Made by a program: the position numbers and the translations under genes. A DNA stretch of 64,000 bases from Pegoplata infirma. Its lineage: Eukaryota > Arthropoda > Insecta > Diptera > Anthomyiidae. The DNA is taken from contig OY992536.1 in the NCBI GenBank assembly GCA_963921195.1, forward strand, positions 234,830,023 through 234,894,022, given 5' to 3'. Shown here piece by piece: positions 49,801 to 58,465 of the stretch (position 1 is the first letter of the stretch; every line of letters starts with the position of its first letter). The notes beneath the pieces were generated by a model. The model ran no database searches. It worked only from the letters and a program-made list of their open reading frames with translations, and was not told where the DNA came from.

Positions 49801-52800
49801 CGATTTTAGTTTTTATTGCCTTATTACAAAGGTAATGTACTCCACATCAGAATTCTGTAACCATTTGAATTCAAACTTAACTTTAAATATCGAAAAAATT
49901 GAGAAAATGAGTAAAAAGTCATTTTTTCCCCTTGTAATCCGTTATTCAAACTTCAGGTCGTTTCCGCGTCCACTTAAAGTTATCGGATTAACTCCAAATT
50001 TTTTATTATTAAGTTTTTAGTACAAAGGAACAAAATTCTGCCCAGAGCAACACAAAAATCCGAAATAAAAAAATAAGAACACCCTTAGTCCACACATGTG
50101 TATAGGTCAACTTTACCTTTAGGGTCGCCATCGATTTTGATCCGAAATTTTGCCACCGTTTTGCTCTATCTTACATAGTTTTTGAGATATGGCAATTTTA
50201 GTTTTAAGACTTTATTTTTAGGACTCAATAGGTTTAACAAATTTTCACAATTAACAGTGAGATAAAAAAAAAAGTTTGTCCAAAAAAAATTCTCAAAAAA
50301 AAATTTTTTTCTTGAAAAAATCATTTGATTTATTCGCTTCATAGTACAGTATTTTAGAATATTTATAGTTCTAAAATACTGTACTCGTTTTTTTCGTTTC
50401 GAATTTTCATTCTAAATTTTTAGAATGTCTGATAAAAACACATCTGAGCTTTAAAATATGATTTGATGTCTTCAGTGAAATTGTATGACGGTTCTTTTCT
50501 TAGTTAGAAAATATTAACCCTCTAACCCTCTAACCCTCTAAGCTTAAAAAAAAACAGTAACAAAATTATAATCGGTCAAGACCGACCATACAATACCCTA
50601 CACCGGAGTTTCCCGGAAAATGGGTCCCAAGTTCAAACATGGACCGATTAGATATATATTTTGTCGAATCTTTAATAAGTGTAAAAAACACTTACAAATC
50701 AAATTTGAGTGAAATAGGCTTCGATTTCCTGCCAATAAACCGATTAAGGTGAATATCGGGCGAAATTTTTACATGGGGCATAAGTCCAAAAATGGTCCGA
50801 TGGTCATCAGATTTCATAAGGTTATTGAATTACGCGTTTAACATACACAAACAAAATTTTAATTAAATATTTTCTTTTTTTCATGAAATTTGAGAGATTT
50901 ATATGAAAATTGGGAAGGTTAGTTGTATGGGGGCTACAAACTGATCCGATACCTTTAAAATTCAGAATGGTGACTTGTGAAGATAAAACACGTTTACCTG
51001 CCAAATTTCAAAAAGATTCCTATTATAATACGGTTATAAGAGTCATTTGAGCCAAAACTAAAGAGGACCTTTGTATGGGGGCTAGGTCTAAATATGGACC
51101 GATTTTTTCCAATTTCAATAGGCTTCGTCCTTAAGCCAAGAGAGGCTTAAGTTTCAAATTAAAAATCGACTCAAAAAGTGATTCTGAGTCGATCGGTATA
51201 CTTAAAGGTGGGTCTAGTACCAATATTTCGGGTAGTTACAAACATCAGCACAAACTCACTATACCCTGTACCACAGTGTAGTGTAGGGTATAAAAATAAA
51301 ATCCAGGGTCGTCTTTTTTTGGGGTGGGGTGGAGGGGGGGGGGGGGTGTTGGTTTGGTGAGAGACGTTGGGGGCTTCTTCTTCTCCCTGGTCCGATTTTG
51401 CCCATTTTCGAACTTAACCTGCCTAGGAATATAAGAAATATTCGTGCCAAACTTCTTAAGTCTAGCTCTTTTATTTTGGACTGTATAGTGTCCTCTACAG
51501 ACGGACGGACATCGCTAGAATGTCTTAGAATGGTTCACTGATCAATAAAATATATACACTCAAAAAATTATGTCATTAACTGTTTGTAGTTTATTTAAAA
51601 AGTTTTCCGTTTAGTCGTTTTTAAAAGAAAAAACATTTGTTTGATGTTCAGTTTTTATTAATGACTTCTTCAGTCCTTTGTTTCAAAAATAACACACTAA
51701 AAAATAAAGACTTTCATTAACATTTAATTTTTAAAGTCATTTATTTTTGTTCTGTAAGTAAAAACTACTGATTATTCTTTTGATTTTTAATGATTTGTGT
51801 AAGTAATTTTTTTTAAAATTGTTGGTATTTTTTAATGAAATATCATTAGTTTTTACCTACACAAGTCAGTTATTTTTTTGTAGAAAAAAAAATCAAAAAA
51901 TTATTTATAGAAATATAAAAACATGTTTGTATCAAGTGACTTTGGCACGATGGGTAGAGTGTCTGGCCAGAATGTAGTTGATTGCGGAATCGATTCCTCA
52001 AAATGTTATTAAAAATTTATAAAAAAAAATTTTCGGCGGAATCGGTGGGGGGCAACTTTACCACCGCTATATATGTTTACAAATTATTTGTTTATGATAT
52101 TTACGCTTAAATAATACATTTTTATCGTTATTTTTTATTAATTTCTATAACCACGCCCCCAAATGGGGGCGGCCTGAAAAAAATCAAATTTCCTAACCCC
52201 CTTGGTCCAAGCGCAGGTCTATGAACATAATATGGCATAAAAATTATACATTTGTTGAGCAAAAATTAAAAAAAACTCTTAAAAATATTGTACTTTTCAG
52301 GGGTTATTTTAGTTCTTCAAGGGGGAACTTTTTTCCCCCTGGTCCGATTTTGCCCATCTTCGAACTTAACCTTACCAGTAACATAAGAGATATTCTTGCC
52401 CAATTTCAGGGGTCTAGCTCTTTTGGTTTGGACTGCATCGTTATTTCTACAGACGGACGGACGGACGGACGGACATAGCTAGAATGTCTTAGATTCTATC
52501 ATGGATCAATATTATATATACTTTGTGGGGTCCCCGACCGATATTTCGATATGTTACACACGGAATGACAAAGTGAGTATACCCCCATACTGTGGTTGGA
52601 GGGTATAAAAACTTAATTTTTTAATGTTTAATGTTATTTATGCTAGAAAATTTTGTCAGCAGTAAAAAATAAATGTTGATGTTTGTTAAAACAAATAAAT
52701 AATTACTGGGATGGTTTTCAATTGTTTATTCACTGGTTTTAAGTGTGTTTTTCGTTTGTTTTTGCCTACAAAATATTTTGAGTGTACTTTTTAGGGTCCT

Positions 52801-53857
52801 AGACCGATATTTCGATGCGTTTCACATGGAACGACAAAGTGACTATACCCCCATGCTGTGGTTGGAGGGTATAAAAATTTGAACGACCGAACTGAAAGAT
52901 TAAAATGACGTAATGACCAATTGAGCTGAATGAACGAAAAGACCTAAAAGAGCGGAAATGAACGAATAGTTCAATTGAACTAGTTCATTCGTGAACGACA
53001 CAACTCTATAATTAACTTTAGGGGTGAGTAACTACACTCAAAAAAAAAAAATCTTGTAAAAATCTTGTTAACTTGTAACTTTTATTTTTTGATACCTCCT
53101 ATTTGACAAGAATTTCTTGTAATTTTACAAACTTTTTACCGATAAAATTGTAAATTTTCAATTTGTTTGGCGCGATAAAACTTACAAGGAGGTCTCGTGA
53201 CTTTACTAGATTTTTTGCTACCTCCTATTGCTTAAAAAATTCCTGCACTTGGATCAAGGGGACTGAAAATGTTGATTTTTTTTCAGCCCATCCCCTTTTC
53301 TGGGCGTGCATAAGATTGCTATTAAACCCCAATTTTCGATAACATTACAGATAGGGTTATTTAAATATAAGCCATCAACATGTTAAAGAGAATTAAACCC
53401 AAGTGTTTTTTAGCTGGAAGGGGAAAATAGGTATATAATTCAGTTTTTTGGATTTTATTCCTAGATATTTAAACAAAATTAGCTAAAATTATAATTAATT
53501 GAACATACATTTTTAAATTATATTCTTTAGCTTTCTGTTATGGCTGGACCATTAGGACGATCATATGGTGCTGCTACTATGGCAGGCAAAGATGAAAGAA
53601 ATGGTCGCATAAATCCAGCATTAGAAACTGATGATGATGATCTTCCAATAAATGAGGCGAAACGATTAAATCAACAAACAGCACAAGAACAAGTACAAAA
53701 AATGCTAAGCAGTGCAACGGGACAAAGGCGTGATAGTGAAAGCGGTGGTGGTGGAGGCGGTGGTGGTGGAGGCGGTGGATTTAATGGTAGTGGCTATCAG
53801 GGAGGTGGTGGAGGTATGGCTTTTCCAACTGTTGAGCAAGACAACACTGCCTTTTAA
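34688..53857 (+). CDS. ChT: High-affinity choline transporter (SLC5A7 family), 8 coding exons
   Basis: Join 34688..34853, 40186..40293, 40386..40840, 43935..44064, 44412..44733, 44802..45074, 45147..45258, 53531..53857; 630 residues. The family co-transports choline with Na+ (Cl- dependent) into cholinergic nerve terminals, the rate-limiting step for acetylcholine synthesis, through 13 membrane segments. Signatures: [70 protein letters not shown] and [17 protein letters not shown], all collinear with human CHT1. The start is chosen for its ACAAAATG context and N-terminal match. The cytoplasmic tail (485-630) is longer than in vertebrates and has a run of 12 glycines. All introns are GT/AG and frame-preserving. 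Drosophila counterpart: CG7708. Confidence 0.97.
34907..35089 (+). mobile_element. DINE-1/INE-1-like element, family 1, 5' part (interrupted)
   Basis: Starts CAAGTGAGAGTATTAAATTC with the family hairpin and stops at TTTTATCATTAT. The same element resumes at 38132 (TTTTCATATCCACGCCCACA) and, after a second DINE insertion (38197-38656), runs on to about 38940. Everything from 35090 to 38131 is a later insertion. Confidence 0.6.
35090..38131. mobile_element. Inserted hAT-like element carrying a LINE
   Basis: Flanked by an 8-bp duplication ATCATTAT, with weakly matching inverted ends (CAAAGCTTCGAAG and the inverse of TCACGGCTTCAAAGG). Inside lies sequence of the unclassified repeat seen at 1370-1740, and the LINE at 35468-37764. 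hAT assignment rests on duplication length only. Confidence 0.5.
35468..37764 (-). mobile_element. I/Loa-type LINE, copy 2 (endonuclease end, RT, RNase H)
   Basis: Minus strand, flanked by AAGTAGTA (35460-35467, 37765-37772). From the 5' side: end of an endonuclease domain ([18 protein letters not shown]), RT blocks [18 protein letters not shown] and [14 protein letters not shown], the catalytic [12 protein letters not shown], then at 36490-35549 an open frame of 313 codons with RNase H residues ([30 protein letters not shown]) and a C-x2-C...H-x4-C knuckle. It ends in CCTAA repeats. Frames are broken upstream and a stretch between endonuclease and RT is missing. RNase H places it in the I/Loa/R1 group. 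Confidence 0.85.
38197..38656 (-). mobile_element. DINE-1/INE-1-like element, minus strand, nested in another DINE
   Basis: TATATACCCACCACTTACTG at the left, the CCATTAAGTATATATATTCA block, GTCCGTCTGTCTG, and the inverted start hairpin (ATTCGACAAGGCCGAAT) at about 38621. Host DINE sequence continues directly after it. Confidence 0.55.
38941..40009. repeat. Dispersed non-coding repeat (unclassified)
   Basis: Contains AAAACGTCGGGGTCTGTAAA and GAAAATTAATAGTGATCGGTCTC, resembling parts of 22050-22200 and 55400-55460. ORFs here are not credible genes. 39535-39560 has AAGGGAAGT, like the foldback ends, but no partner was found. Confidence 0.4.
40010..40138 (-). mobile_element. DINE-like family 2 fragment
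   Basis: Inverse of the family's first about 130 bp, ending in TGACCGACCATAACTTTCTT. It lies 47 bp upstream of the ChT exon 2 acceptor, so it borders the splice site. Confidence 0.6.
40186..40293 (+). CDS. ChT: ChT exon 2
   Basis: Residues 56-91, [16 protein letters not shown] then [20 protein letters not shown]. The first block is near-invariant in choline transporters and part of the substrate path in SLC5 proteins (family knowledge). Phase 1 at both ends; the following intron is 92 bp. Confidence 0.95.
40386..40840 (+). CDS. ChT: ChT exon 3
   Basis: Residues 92-243: [60 protein letters not shown] and the external loop up to GGIPWQ. Several membrane segments. Ends in phase 0 at CAG|GTAAGT. 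Confidence 0.95.
41025..41565 (-). mobile_element. RTE-type LINE fragment (C-terminal region)
   Basis: Minus-strand frames read [32 protein letters not shown], then after frame breaks [20 protein letters not shown] and [10 protein letters not shown]. This 'LLYG-C-TW...FVNRCLR-IL...W-GHT-R...GRPR-TW' order is what I know from the C-terminus of RTE-like LINEs. Dead copy. Confidence 0.6.
41560..43560 (+). mobile_element. Jockey-type LINE fragment split by another LINE
   Basis: Plus strand. 41560-42066 has degenerate RT sequence ending [14 protein letters not shown]. 43117-43560 resumes after the inserted LINE with [20 protein letters not shown] (the FADD box, A changed to G) and [16 protein letters not shown]. 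Many frame breaks. Same family as 1741-2535 but opposite strand and much more decayed. Confidence 0.65.
42068..43116 (+). mobile_element. I/Loa-type LINE, copy 3 (RNase H and 3' end)
   Basis: Open from 42064 to 42474 with [27 protein letters not shown] and [10 protein letters not shown]; one stop after ECYENL, then in frame [18 protein letters not shown] to the zinc knuckle. An 11-bp deletion between GCAT repeats (about 42910) shifts the frame of the last about 35 codons. It ends in CCTAA repeats. Confidence 0.85.
43561..43934. other. End of ChT intron 3
   Basis: Degraded sequence partly resembling the LINE (TTTCCGGTTAAAAAATAGTT, 43730, like the LINE's inverted TTCCGATCGAAAAGTAGTTT), then non-repetitive DNA up to the acceptor TTCTCCTTAG. 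Confidence 0.4.
43935..44064 (+). CDS. ChT: ChT exon 4
   Basis: Residues 244-286, [16 protein letters not shown] then [20 protein letters not shown], ending IAKAT and the first base of a proline codon (phase 1). The preceding intron of 3.1 kb is LINE-filled; the next is 347 bp with a perfect hairpin. Confidence 0.95.
44142..44228. repeat. Perfect 23-bp hairpin in ChT intron 4
   Basis: Arms 44153-44175 and 44188-44210 are exact inverses (AGGACGAATATTCAAAACTT + GCT), with a 12-nt loop; GTTACCAT and ATGGTAC flank them outside. It could be a miniature transposon or a small-RNA precursor; it is not placed at the intron ends, so it is not a mirtron. Confidence 0.7.
44412..44733 (+). CDS. ChT: ChT exon 5
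   Basis: Residues 287-394. Starts [13 protein letters not shown], holds an N-x-T glycosylation site at the position of the one in CHT1, then [38 protein letters not shown] and the [14 protein letters not shown] loop. Splits the tryptophan codon of SIYGLW (phase 2). Confidence 0.95.
44802..45074 (+). CDS. ChT: ChT exon 6
   Basis: Residues 394-485, [40 protein letters not shown], and [18 protein letters not shown], covering the last membrane segments. Flanking introns are 68 and 72 bp. Confidence 0.95.
45147..45258 (+). CDS. ChT: ChT exon 7: start of cytoplasmic tail
   Basis: Residues 485-522, [20 protein letters not shown] then [23 protein letters not shown] is conserved with vertebrate LPPKLD. 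Ends in phase 0. The following intron is 8.3 kb, the largest in the gene. Confidence 0.94.
45968..47039. mobile_element. CACTCAAAA-type element, 1.07 kb
   Basis: Ends CACTCAAAAAAGTATGTCGG and the inverse of CACTCAGAAAATTATTGCAG, flanked by TA. The subterminal parts repeat ACTACAAAA/TTTTGTAGT motifs like 18205-18759; the centre is unrelated DNA. Inserted in the unclassified repeat that continues at 47042. Confidence 0.8.
47783..50087. mobile_element. Large foldback element with about 860-bp arms and 8-bp duplication
   Basis: Ends TAAGGGTGTTCTTA and the inverse TAAGAACACCCTTA, flanked by a perfect GTCCACAC (47775-47782, 50088-50095). Arms 47783-48650 and 49235-50087 are near-identical inverses, including CTAGCGTGTGGCAGACCACT. 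The loop begins with CCAGCAAAAACTTGGTAATG, the end sequence of the 62875-63310 family. The 8-bp duplication suggests hAT. No ORF. Confidence 0.88.
48108..48170 (+). repeat. tRNA-like module in each arm of the foldback
   Basis: CAGGCAACTAGCGTGTGGCA (A-box-like) followed about 35 bp on by CTTCGGGTTCAATTTTTG (B-box-like). The inverted copy is at about 49718-49780. A cloverleaf does not close. Confidence 0.35.
50560..51294 (+). mobile_element. DINE-like element, family 2
   Basis: Starts ATAATCGGTCAAGACCGACC (an 11-13 bp hairpin) and ends in GTGTAGTGTAGGGTATAAAA. Unlike other copies it has lost the GGAC microsatellite stretch (compare 21100-21160 with 51160-51175). Confidence 0.6.
51295..52878 (+). 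mobile_element. DINE-1/INE-1-like element, family 1, interrupted
   Basis: Left part to 51556 (GGGGTGGGG tract, GGACGGACATCGCTAGAATG), right part 52785-52878 (CTTTTTAGGGTCCTAGACCG, then GGAGGGTATAAAA). The 1.2 kb between is the CACTCAAAA element that landed in the conserved ATATATACTTT block. Confidence 0.6.
51557..52784. mobile_element. CACTCAAAA element with tRNA-like module and a nested DINE
   Basis: Left end CACTCAAAAAATTATGTC, right end AATATTTTGAGTG, flanked by TA. It contains the tRNA-like module at 51936-52008 (GATGGGTAGAGTGTCTGG; GCGGAATCGATTCCTC) and, from 52030 to 52612, a family-1 DINE copy (CACGCCCCCAAATGGGGGCG, GGAC microsatellite, TATATACTTTGTGGGGTC, GGAGGGTATAAAA). Confidence 0.7.
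53036..53530. other. End of ChT intron 7
   Basis: A CACTCAAAAAAAAAAAATC terminus begins at about 53036, but no matching right end was found before the acceptor at 53530. Otherwise AT-rich, no feature supported. Confidence 0.35.
53531..53857 (+). CDS. ChT: ChT last exon: glycine-rich cytoplasmic tail and stop
   Basis: Residues 523-630: [40 protein letters not shown], then a glutamine-rich stretch, a serine-flanked run of 12 glycines, and the C-terminus [16 protein letters not shown] at 53855-53857. The glycine run comes from a (GGT/GGC)n triplet repeat. Confidence 0.95.
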   Translation, partial: LSVMAGPLGRSYGAATMAGKDERNGRINPALETDDDDLPINEAKRLNQQTAQEQVQKMLSSATGQRRDSESGGGGGGGGGGGGFNGSGYQGGGGGMAFPTVEQDNTAF

Positions 53858-53900
53858 ACAGCAAAAAAACTACAAAATATATAAAAAATTCTAAATTCTA

Positions 53901-53906
53901 AATAAA
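53901..53906 (+). terminator. Candidate ChT polyadenylation signal AATAAA
   Basis: First canonical hexamer, 44 bp after the stop codon. Further AATAAA hexamers lie at 54007 and 54017. If a later site is used, the palindromic element at 54418-55035 would be in the 3' UTR. Confidence 0.4.
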
Positions 53907-54417
53907 ATACACCTACAAAATTAAAAAAATGGTGTTTAAACGAACAAAGTAAACGATTAGAAACGCTCACTAAAAAATTAGAGAAAAAAAATCTACAAAA
54001 TACAAAAATAAAACCAAATAAAGAAAGTATTTATAAGTTACACTGTAGACACTACACTAAAAGAAATTCCCCCCAATTGTATAACCTTAAAAATATATAG
54101 AGTTACCACCATTGCAAAAAAAGACTAGGAATTCTAACCTTAAAAATTTGTATATACAAAAAAAATAGGAAGAAAAGTTACACACACGAAAGCAATGATT
54201 CATTTAGCATCAATTTCTTTAAACAAATTATTATTTTATTTAAAGCTTTGTTTATTTACCTTAGTTTTACTTGGTTAAAAAACCAAATATGTTTTTTTTA
54301 AGCAAAAATGGCTTACAAAATATAAGAATTGTTAAATAAGTGCTCAGGTATTCAATGATAATGTTTGTTAAATATATTTTTTTTTTGTTTTATGCATTTA
54401 AGTTGCAAAAATATCTA

Positions 54418-55035
54418 CCCGAGTAAAAAAGTTCCTATATAATTGTATATAATTTTATAAACATCATATATGATTAAATAGAATTATATAGAATTTGATG
54501 CGAAAAATGAGTCGATAAAACTATATAAAATTTGATCAATGTTTCATATATTTTGATAAATTTTTTATATAATTTTATGCGAAATTTGGACCCCTATTTT
54601 TATATAATAATAGCAAAATTATATAATTAGATATAATTATATAAAAATATATAAAATTGTATAAAACGGCATAAAACTATATAAAGTTACATAAAATTAT
54701 ATATAATTATATATAATTAAAACAAAATTTTATGATTTATATAAAACTTGATATAATTTTATATAACTTTATAAAATTATATATTGTTTTATATAATTTG
54801 ATATAGTTGTATATAATTATATCTGATTATATAAATTTGCTTTTGTTATATAAAAATAGGGGTCCAAATTTCGCATAAAATTATATAAAAAATTTATCAA
54901 AACACAAGTAACATTGATAAAATTTTATATGGTTTTATCGACTCATTTTTCGCATCAAATTCTATATAATTCTATTTAATCATATATGATGTTTATAAAA
55001 TTATATACAATTATATAGGAACTTTTTTACTCGGG
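54418..55035. mobile_element. Palindromic AT-rich element directly 3' of ChT
   Basis: Arms CCCGAGTAAAAAAGTTCCTA and TAGGAACTTTTTTACTCGGG are exact inverses, and pairing extends through the TATATAAT-rich body (GCGAAAAATGAGTCGATAAA on the left has its inverse on the right). Flanked by TA. It begins 560 bp after the ChT stop codon. Confidence 0.85.
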
Positions 55036-55842
55036 TATTTATAATATTGTTATATTTTATATAAAGTTAGTTAATTTAAAATTACACTTAGAAAAATTAG
55101 TATTTTATGTTTTAATTAAATGTTTGATGTTGAATTTTAAGTAGAACAAGTGAATATGAAAAAAAAGAAACTCTTATCATTAAGAACTTTTGTAGAAAAA
55201 CTAAAAAAAGTTGACCCAATACATATCAAATGCATTTGTGTATTCACAAGTAAAACAAAAAAATTAAATTAAAAACTTTTTTTAATAACAAAATTTTAAT
55301 TATGAAGGATAAAAATAATAGGTTATTATAACGATTACAGAGTATGGTGGAACAAATGTTCCTTTTTTTTATTAAAATATTTTTTTTTTAATTTTTTTTA
55401 TTTTAAAATCGTCGGGGACGGAATATTTGCGTTTATGGGTCAATATTAACACGAATGTCTTAGCATAAAATATTGCACTCGAAATAATCACTCTGTTAAA
55501 TTACAGAGATACTTTGCTGAGCCAGCAGGAAATACCATAGATTTCCAACCAGCAAGATTTTTTGTTATTTTACAAAGAAAACTCTGTAAATGATTTCGAT
55601 AAAAAACTGTTAATTTATAGAATTATCTGTAAAATGTCGATAAAAGCGACCAGAATTTTACCAAAAAAAACTGTAAATTTACAAAGTTTTAGTTAAATGC
55701 ATTTTATGAATGCAATATTTTACAAAAAAAAAACTCTGTAAATTCAAAAAGTTTTAGTTAAATCAAGTCCAGTCTCTGTAAGTTTACAAATTTTAGTAAA
55801 ATATATTTGCTTTAACATACACATTTATAATAAAAACAAGTA

Positions 55843-56650
55843 AGAAAGTTATAGTCGGTCAATACCGACCATATGATACCCTACACCAGTGTTTCCCGGA
55901 AAATGGGTCCCAAGTCCAGACATGGACCGATTGTACCTATCGTTTGTAAGATCTTTATTAAGTGGAGAAAACGCACACAGATAAAATTTTAGTGGAATTG
56001 GCTTATTTTGTTTTGCCAATAGACCGATTTTACTAGATACGGTCGAAATTTTTATATGGGGGACTAAGTCCAAAAATGGTCCAAATGTATTCCGATTTGA
56101 TAAGGTTACCGAAGTACACGTTTAACACCTACAAGTAAAATTTTAATCAAATATTTTAATTTTTATGAATTTTGAGGAAATTATGTGAATATCGGGAGGA
56201 TGGTTTGTACGGGCACTATCAGAAGGACTGACCCTGATCCCTTTGAAAATTATTATAATGGTTTGTGCATAAAAAAAATTTTATTACCTGTTAAATTTCA
56301 AAACAATATCTATTATAATACGGTTGTTAGAGGCATTTAAGCGAAATTAAAAGGGGGCGTTTGTAAGGGGGCTAGGTCTTAACATGGACCGATTTTCCAA
56401 TTTCAATAGGGTTCGTCCTTGGGCCAAACGAAGCTTAAGTTTTAAATTTCAAGTCAATTGATTGAAATTTGCGACCTGTATCGTGCTTAAACCGATAGAT
56501 GGACGGACGGACAGACGGACGGACATCGCTAAATCGACTCAAAAAGTAATTCTGAGTCGATTGGTATGATTGAAGGTAGGTCTAGGACCAATATTTCGGG
56601 TAGTTACAAACATCAGCACAAACTCATTATACCCTATACCACAGGGTATA
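55843..56650 (+). mobile_element. DINE-like element, family 2
   Basis: Starts AAGTAAGAAAGTTATAGTCG and the GGTCAATACCGACC hairpin; GGACGGACGGACAGACGGAC at 56502; ends ACCACAGGGTATAAAA. The most complete start of the family here. Host sequence resumes with TTATCATTCCAACGGC. Confidence 0.6.
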
Positions 56651-57357
56651 AAAACTTCTTAAAGTTATCATTCCAACGGCGTTTTTAATTTTATTTAACT
56701 TTGCGTTCATGAGCTCCAGAACTTCTCTGCTTCAAAAACATTAACAGTCTGACAAGCCATCAAAATTATTCTTTGCGTATTATTTACGTATATTTTAAAT
56801 TATGAAAGCTTACATATTTAGTGACGCATTTAAGCGGAAGATGTTCTCCGAGGTTTCTATAAATTATTCTATAAATGGCGATGTGAACAGGGGCTATTAA
56901 AATGTTAAAATTGTGTTTTTTATTAGAACTTTCATAAACTTAGAGAAAAAACTAAAATTTAAATGTGCCTGACGAAATGAATACCCTGTTAAATTTGTGC
57001 GCACGCGAAACGTTATTTTTTAATTTCTTGTTTAAACTCACTTTTTAAGTGGAAATTATAAGAAAGAAGCAATGATAAGTAATAACTTGACAAGGCAAAT
57101 GCCATCATTTAAATGCGCCCGCTTAAATGTTTCGCACGCGAATGTTTAACTTGTTAGAAATTATTTATAAACTCGATAGATTTTCTCGCTGTTTTTTTAT
57201 TTTTATAAACTTCTCATTTGCAGTTGAGCGGAGTCATTCTAATAAACACTTTTAGAAAATTAAAGGGAAATCGTTTAAGAATGCCTTGACTTTCTTATAT
57301 ATTTGTTTAATGCTCTTGTTATGGCTCTTACACAACGGTCACTATTTGATTCCTGAT

Positions 57358-58465
57358 CAGGGTTGTCAGATTTTTTTTACGCTCATAGCCAAATCGGATG
57401 TCAAAAATCGCCAGAAATCGCCAAAACTCAATTTTTTTCAGTTTTTGTTAAAAAAAATAATTATTTTTATTTAAAAAAATATATTTTGTTTTCTTTATAA
57501 TGGCTTGAAAATAATAATACTCAAAAATCCCCAAAATCCTACAAAAATACATAAAAATCGCCAAAAGTATTTTTTTTTAGTTTTTGTATTTTTTTACTTC
57601 CATCGGTAATTTATAAATTACTACACGCAAAAAAATATTTTGCCAAGCGCTTGGGAGGAATCACGTTAAACAATATTTTTTCGTATATTATGCAAAAACT
57701 TATAATATTTTACCAAGCGTTTGCTTGTTTTATCTTAAAGTTAGTAAAATTATGCAAGCTCATGGAAAATTTCTTGAAACGTTTGCAAAGTTAGGTATAA
57801 TTATGCAAGCGCTTGGTAAAATATTATTAGTTCTCGCATAATATACGCAAAAATCTTGTTTAATGTGATTCCTCCCAAGCGCTTGGTTAAATATTTTTTT
57901 CCGTGTACATTTAAAAATTTTGCTAATTACTTCTAAAATCTGTCTATAGGCAATAAATTTCACTCAAAATTCATTTATGCTTGTTTTCTGCACTAATGAA
58001 AAAACCCCAATCGATCCATGATAATCGGTCTTGAATATTTCTTATCGCTATTTTTACTCAACAACAGTTTACAACAGTGTAAAATTGGAGAAAAAAAGTA
58101 ATTAATTTTTTTGTGATTCTCGTATTATAGTTTTTGACTCTCCTGGACACTGGACAAATTTCCCAAATGTTTTTTGTTTTGTTTTAATTCATAAAGAGCC
58201 AACGAGCAGACTTGTAGAAAGTCTGTCGAAAATGTTAAAAATAAGTTTTAACTGTCAAAGCGCAGCAAAAGTAAATGAAATTTGATAATTTGAAATAATG
58301 GCTCTACTAATCTTTTGAAAATATTCAGGAAATAATTTGACAAAATCGCCAAAGAAATCGCCAATCATTTTGTAAATCGCCACGTCGCCAAATCGAAAAA
58401 CTCTTCGTCAAACACATTTCAAAATCGCCACGTTTGGCGAGAAATCGCCATATCTGACAGCCCTG
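57358..58465. mobile_element. hAT element with CAGGGnTGTCAGAT ends
   Basis: Ends CAGGGTTGTCAGAT and ATCTGACAGCCCTG, flanked by a perfect 8-bp duplication TTCCTGAT (57350-57357, 58466-58473); 32722 and 27120 show the empty site. The subterminal parts repeat AAATCGCC. Nested inside is a hairpin element (57624-57905). No transposase. Confidence 0.88.
57624..57905. mobile_element. Hairpin MITE (CACGCAAAAAAATATTTTGCC) nested in hAT
   Basis: 282 bp; both arms carry CAAGCGCTTGGGAGGAATCA or its inverse, and the 8-bp core AAGCGCTT recurs four times. Flanked by TA. Confidence 0.85.
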
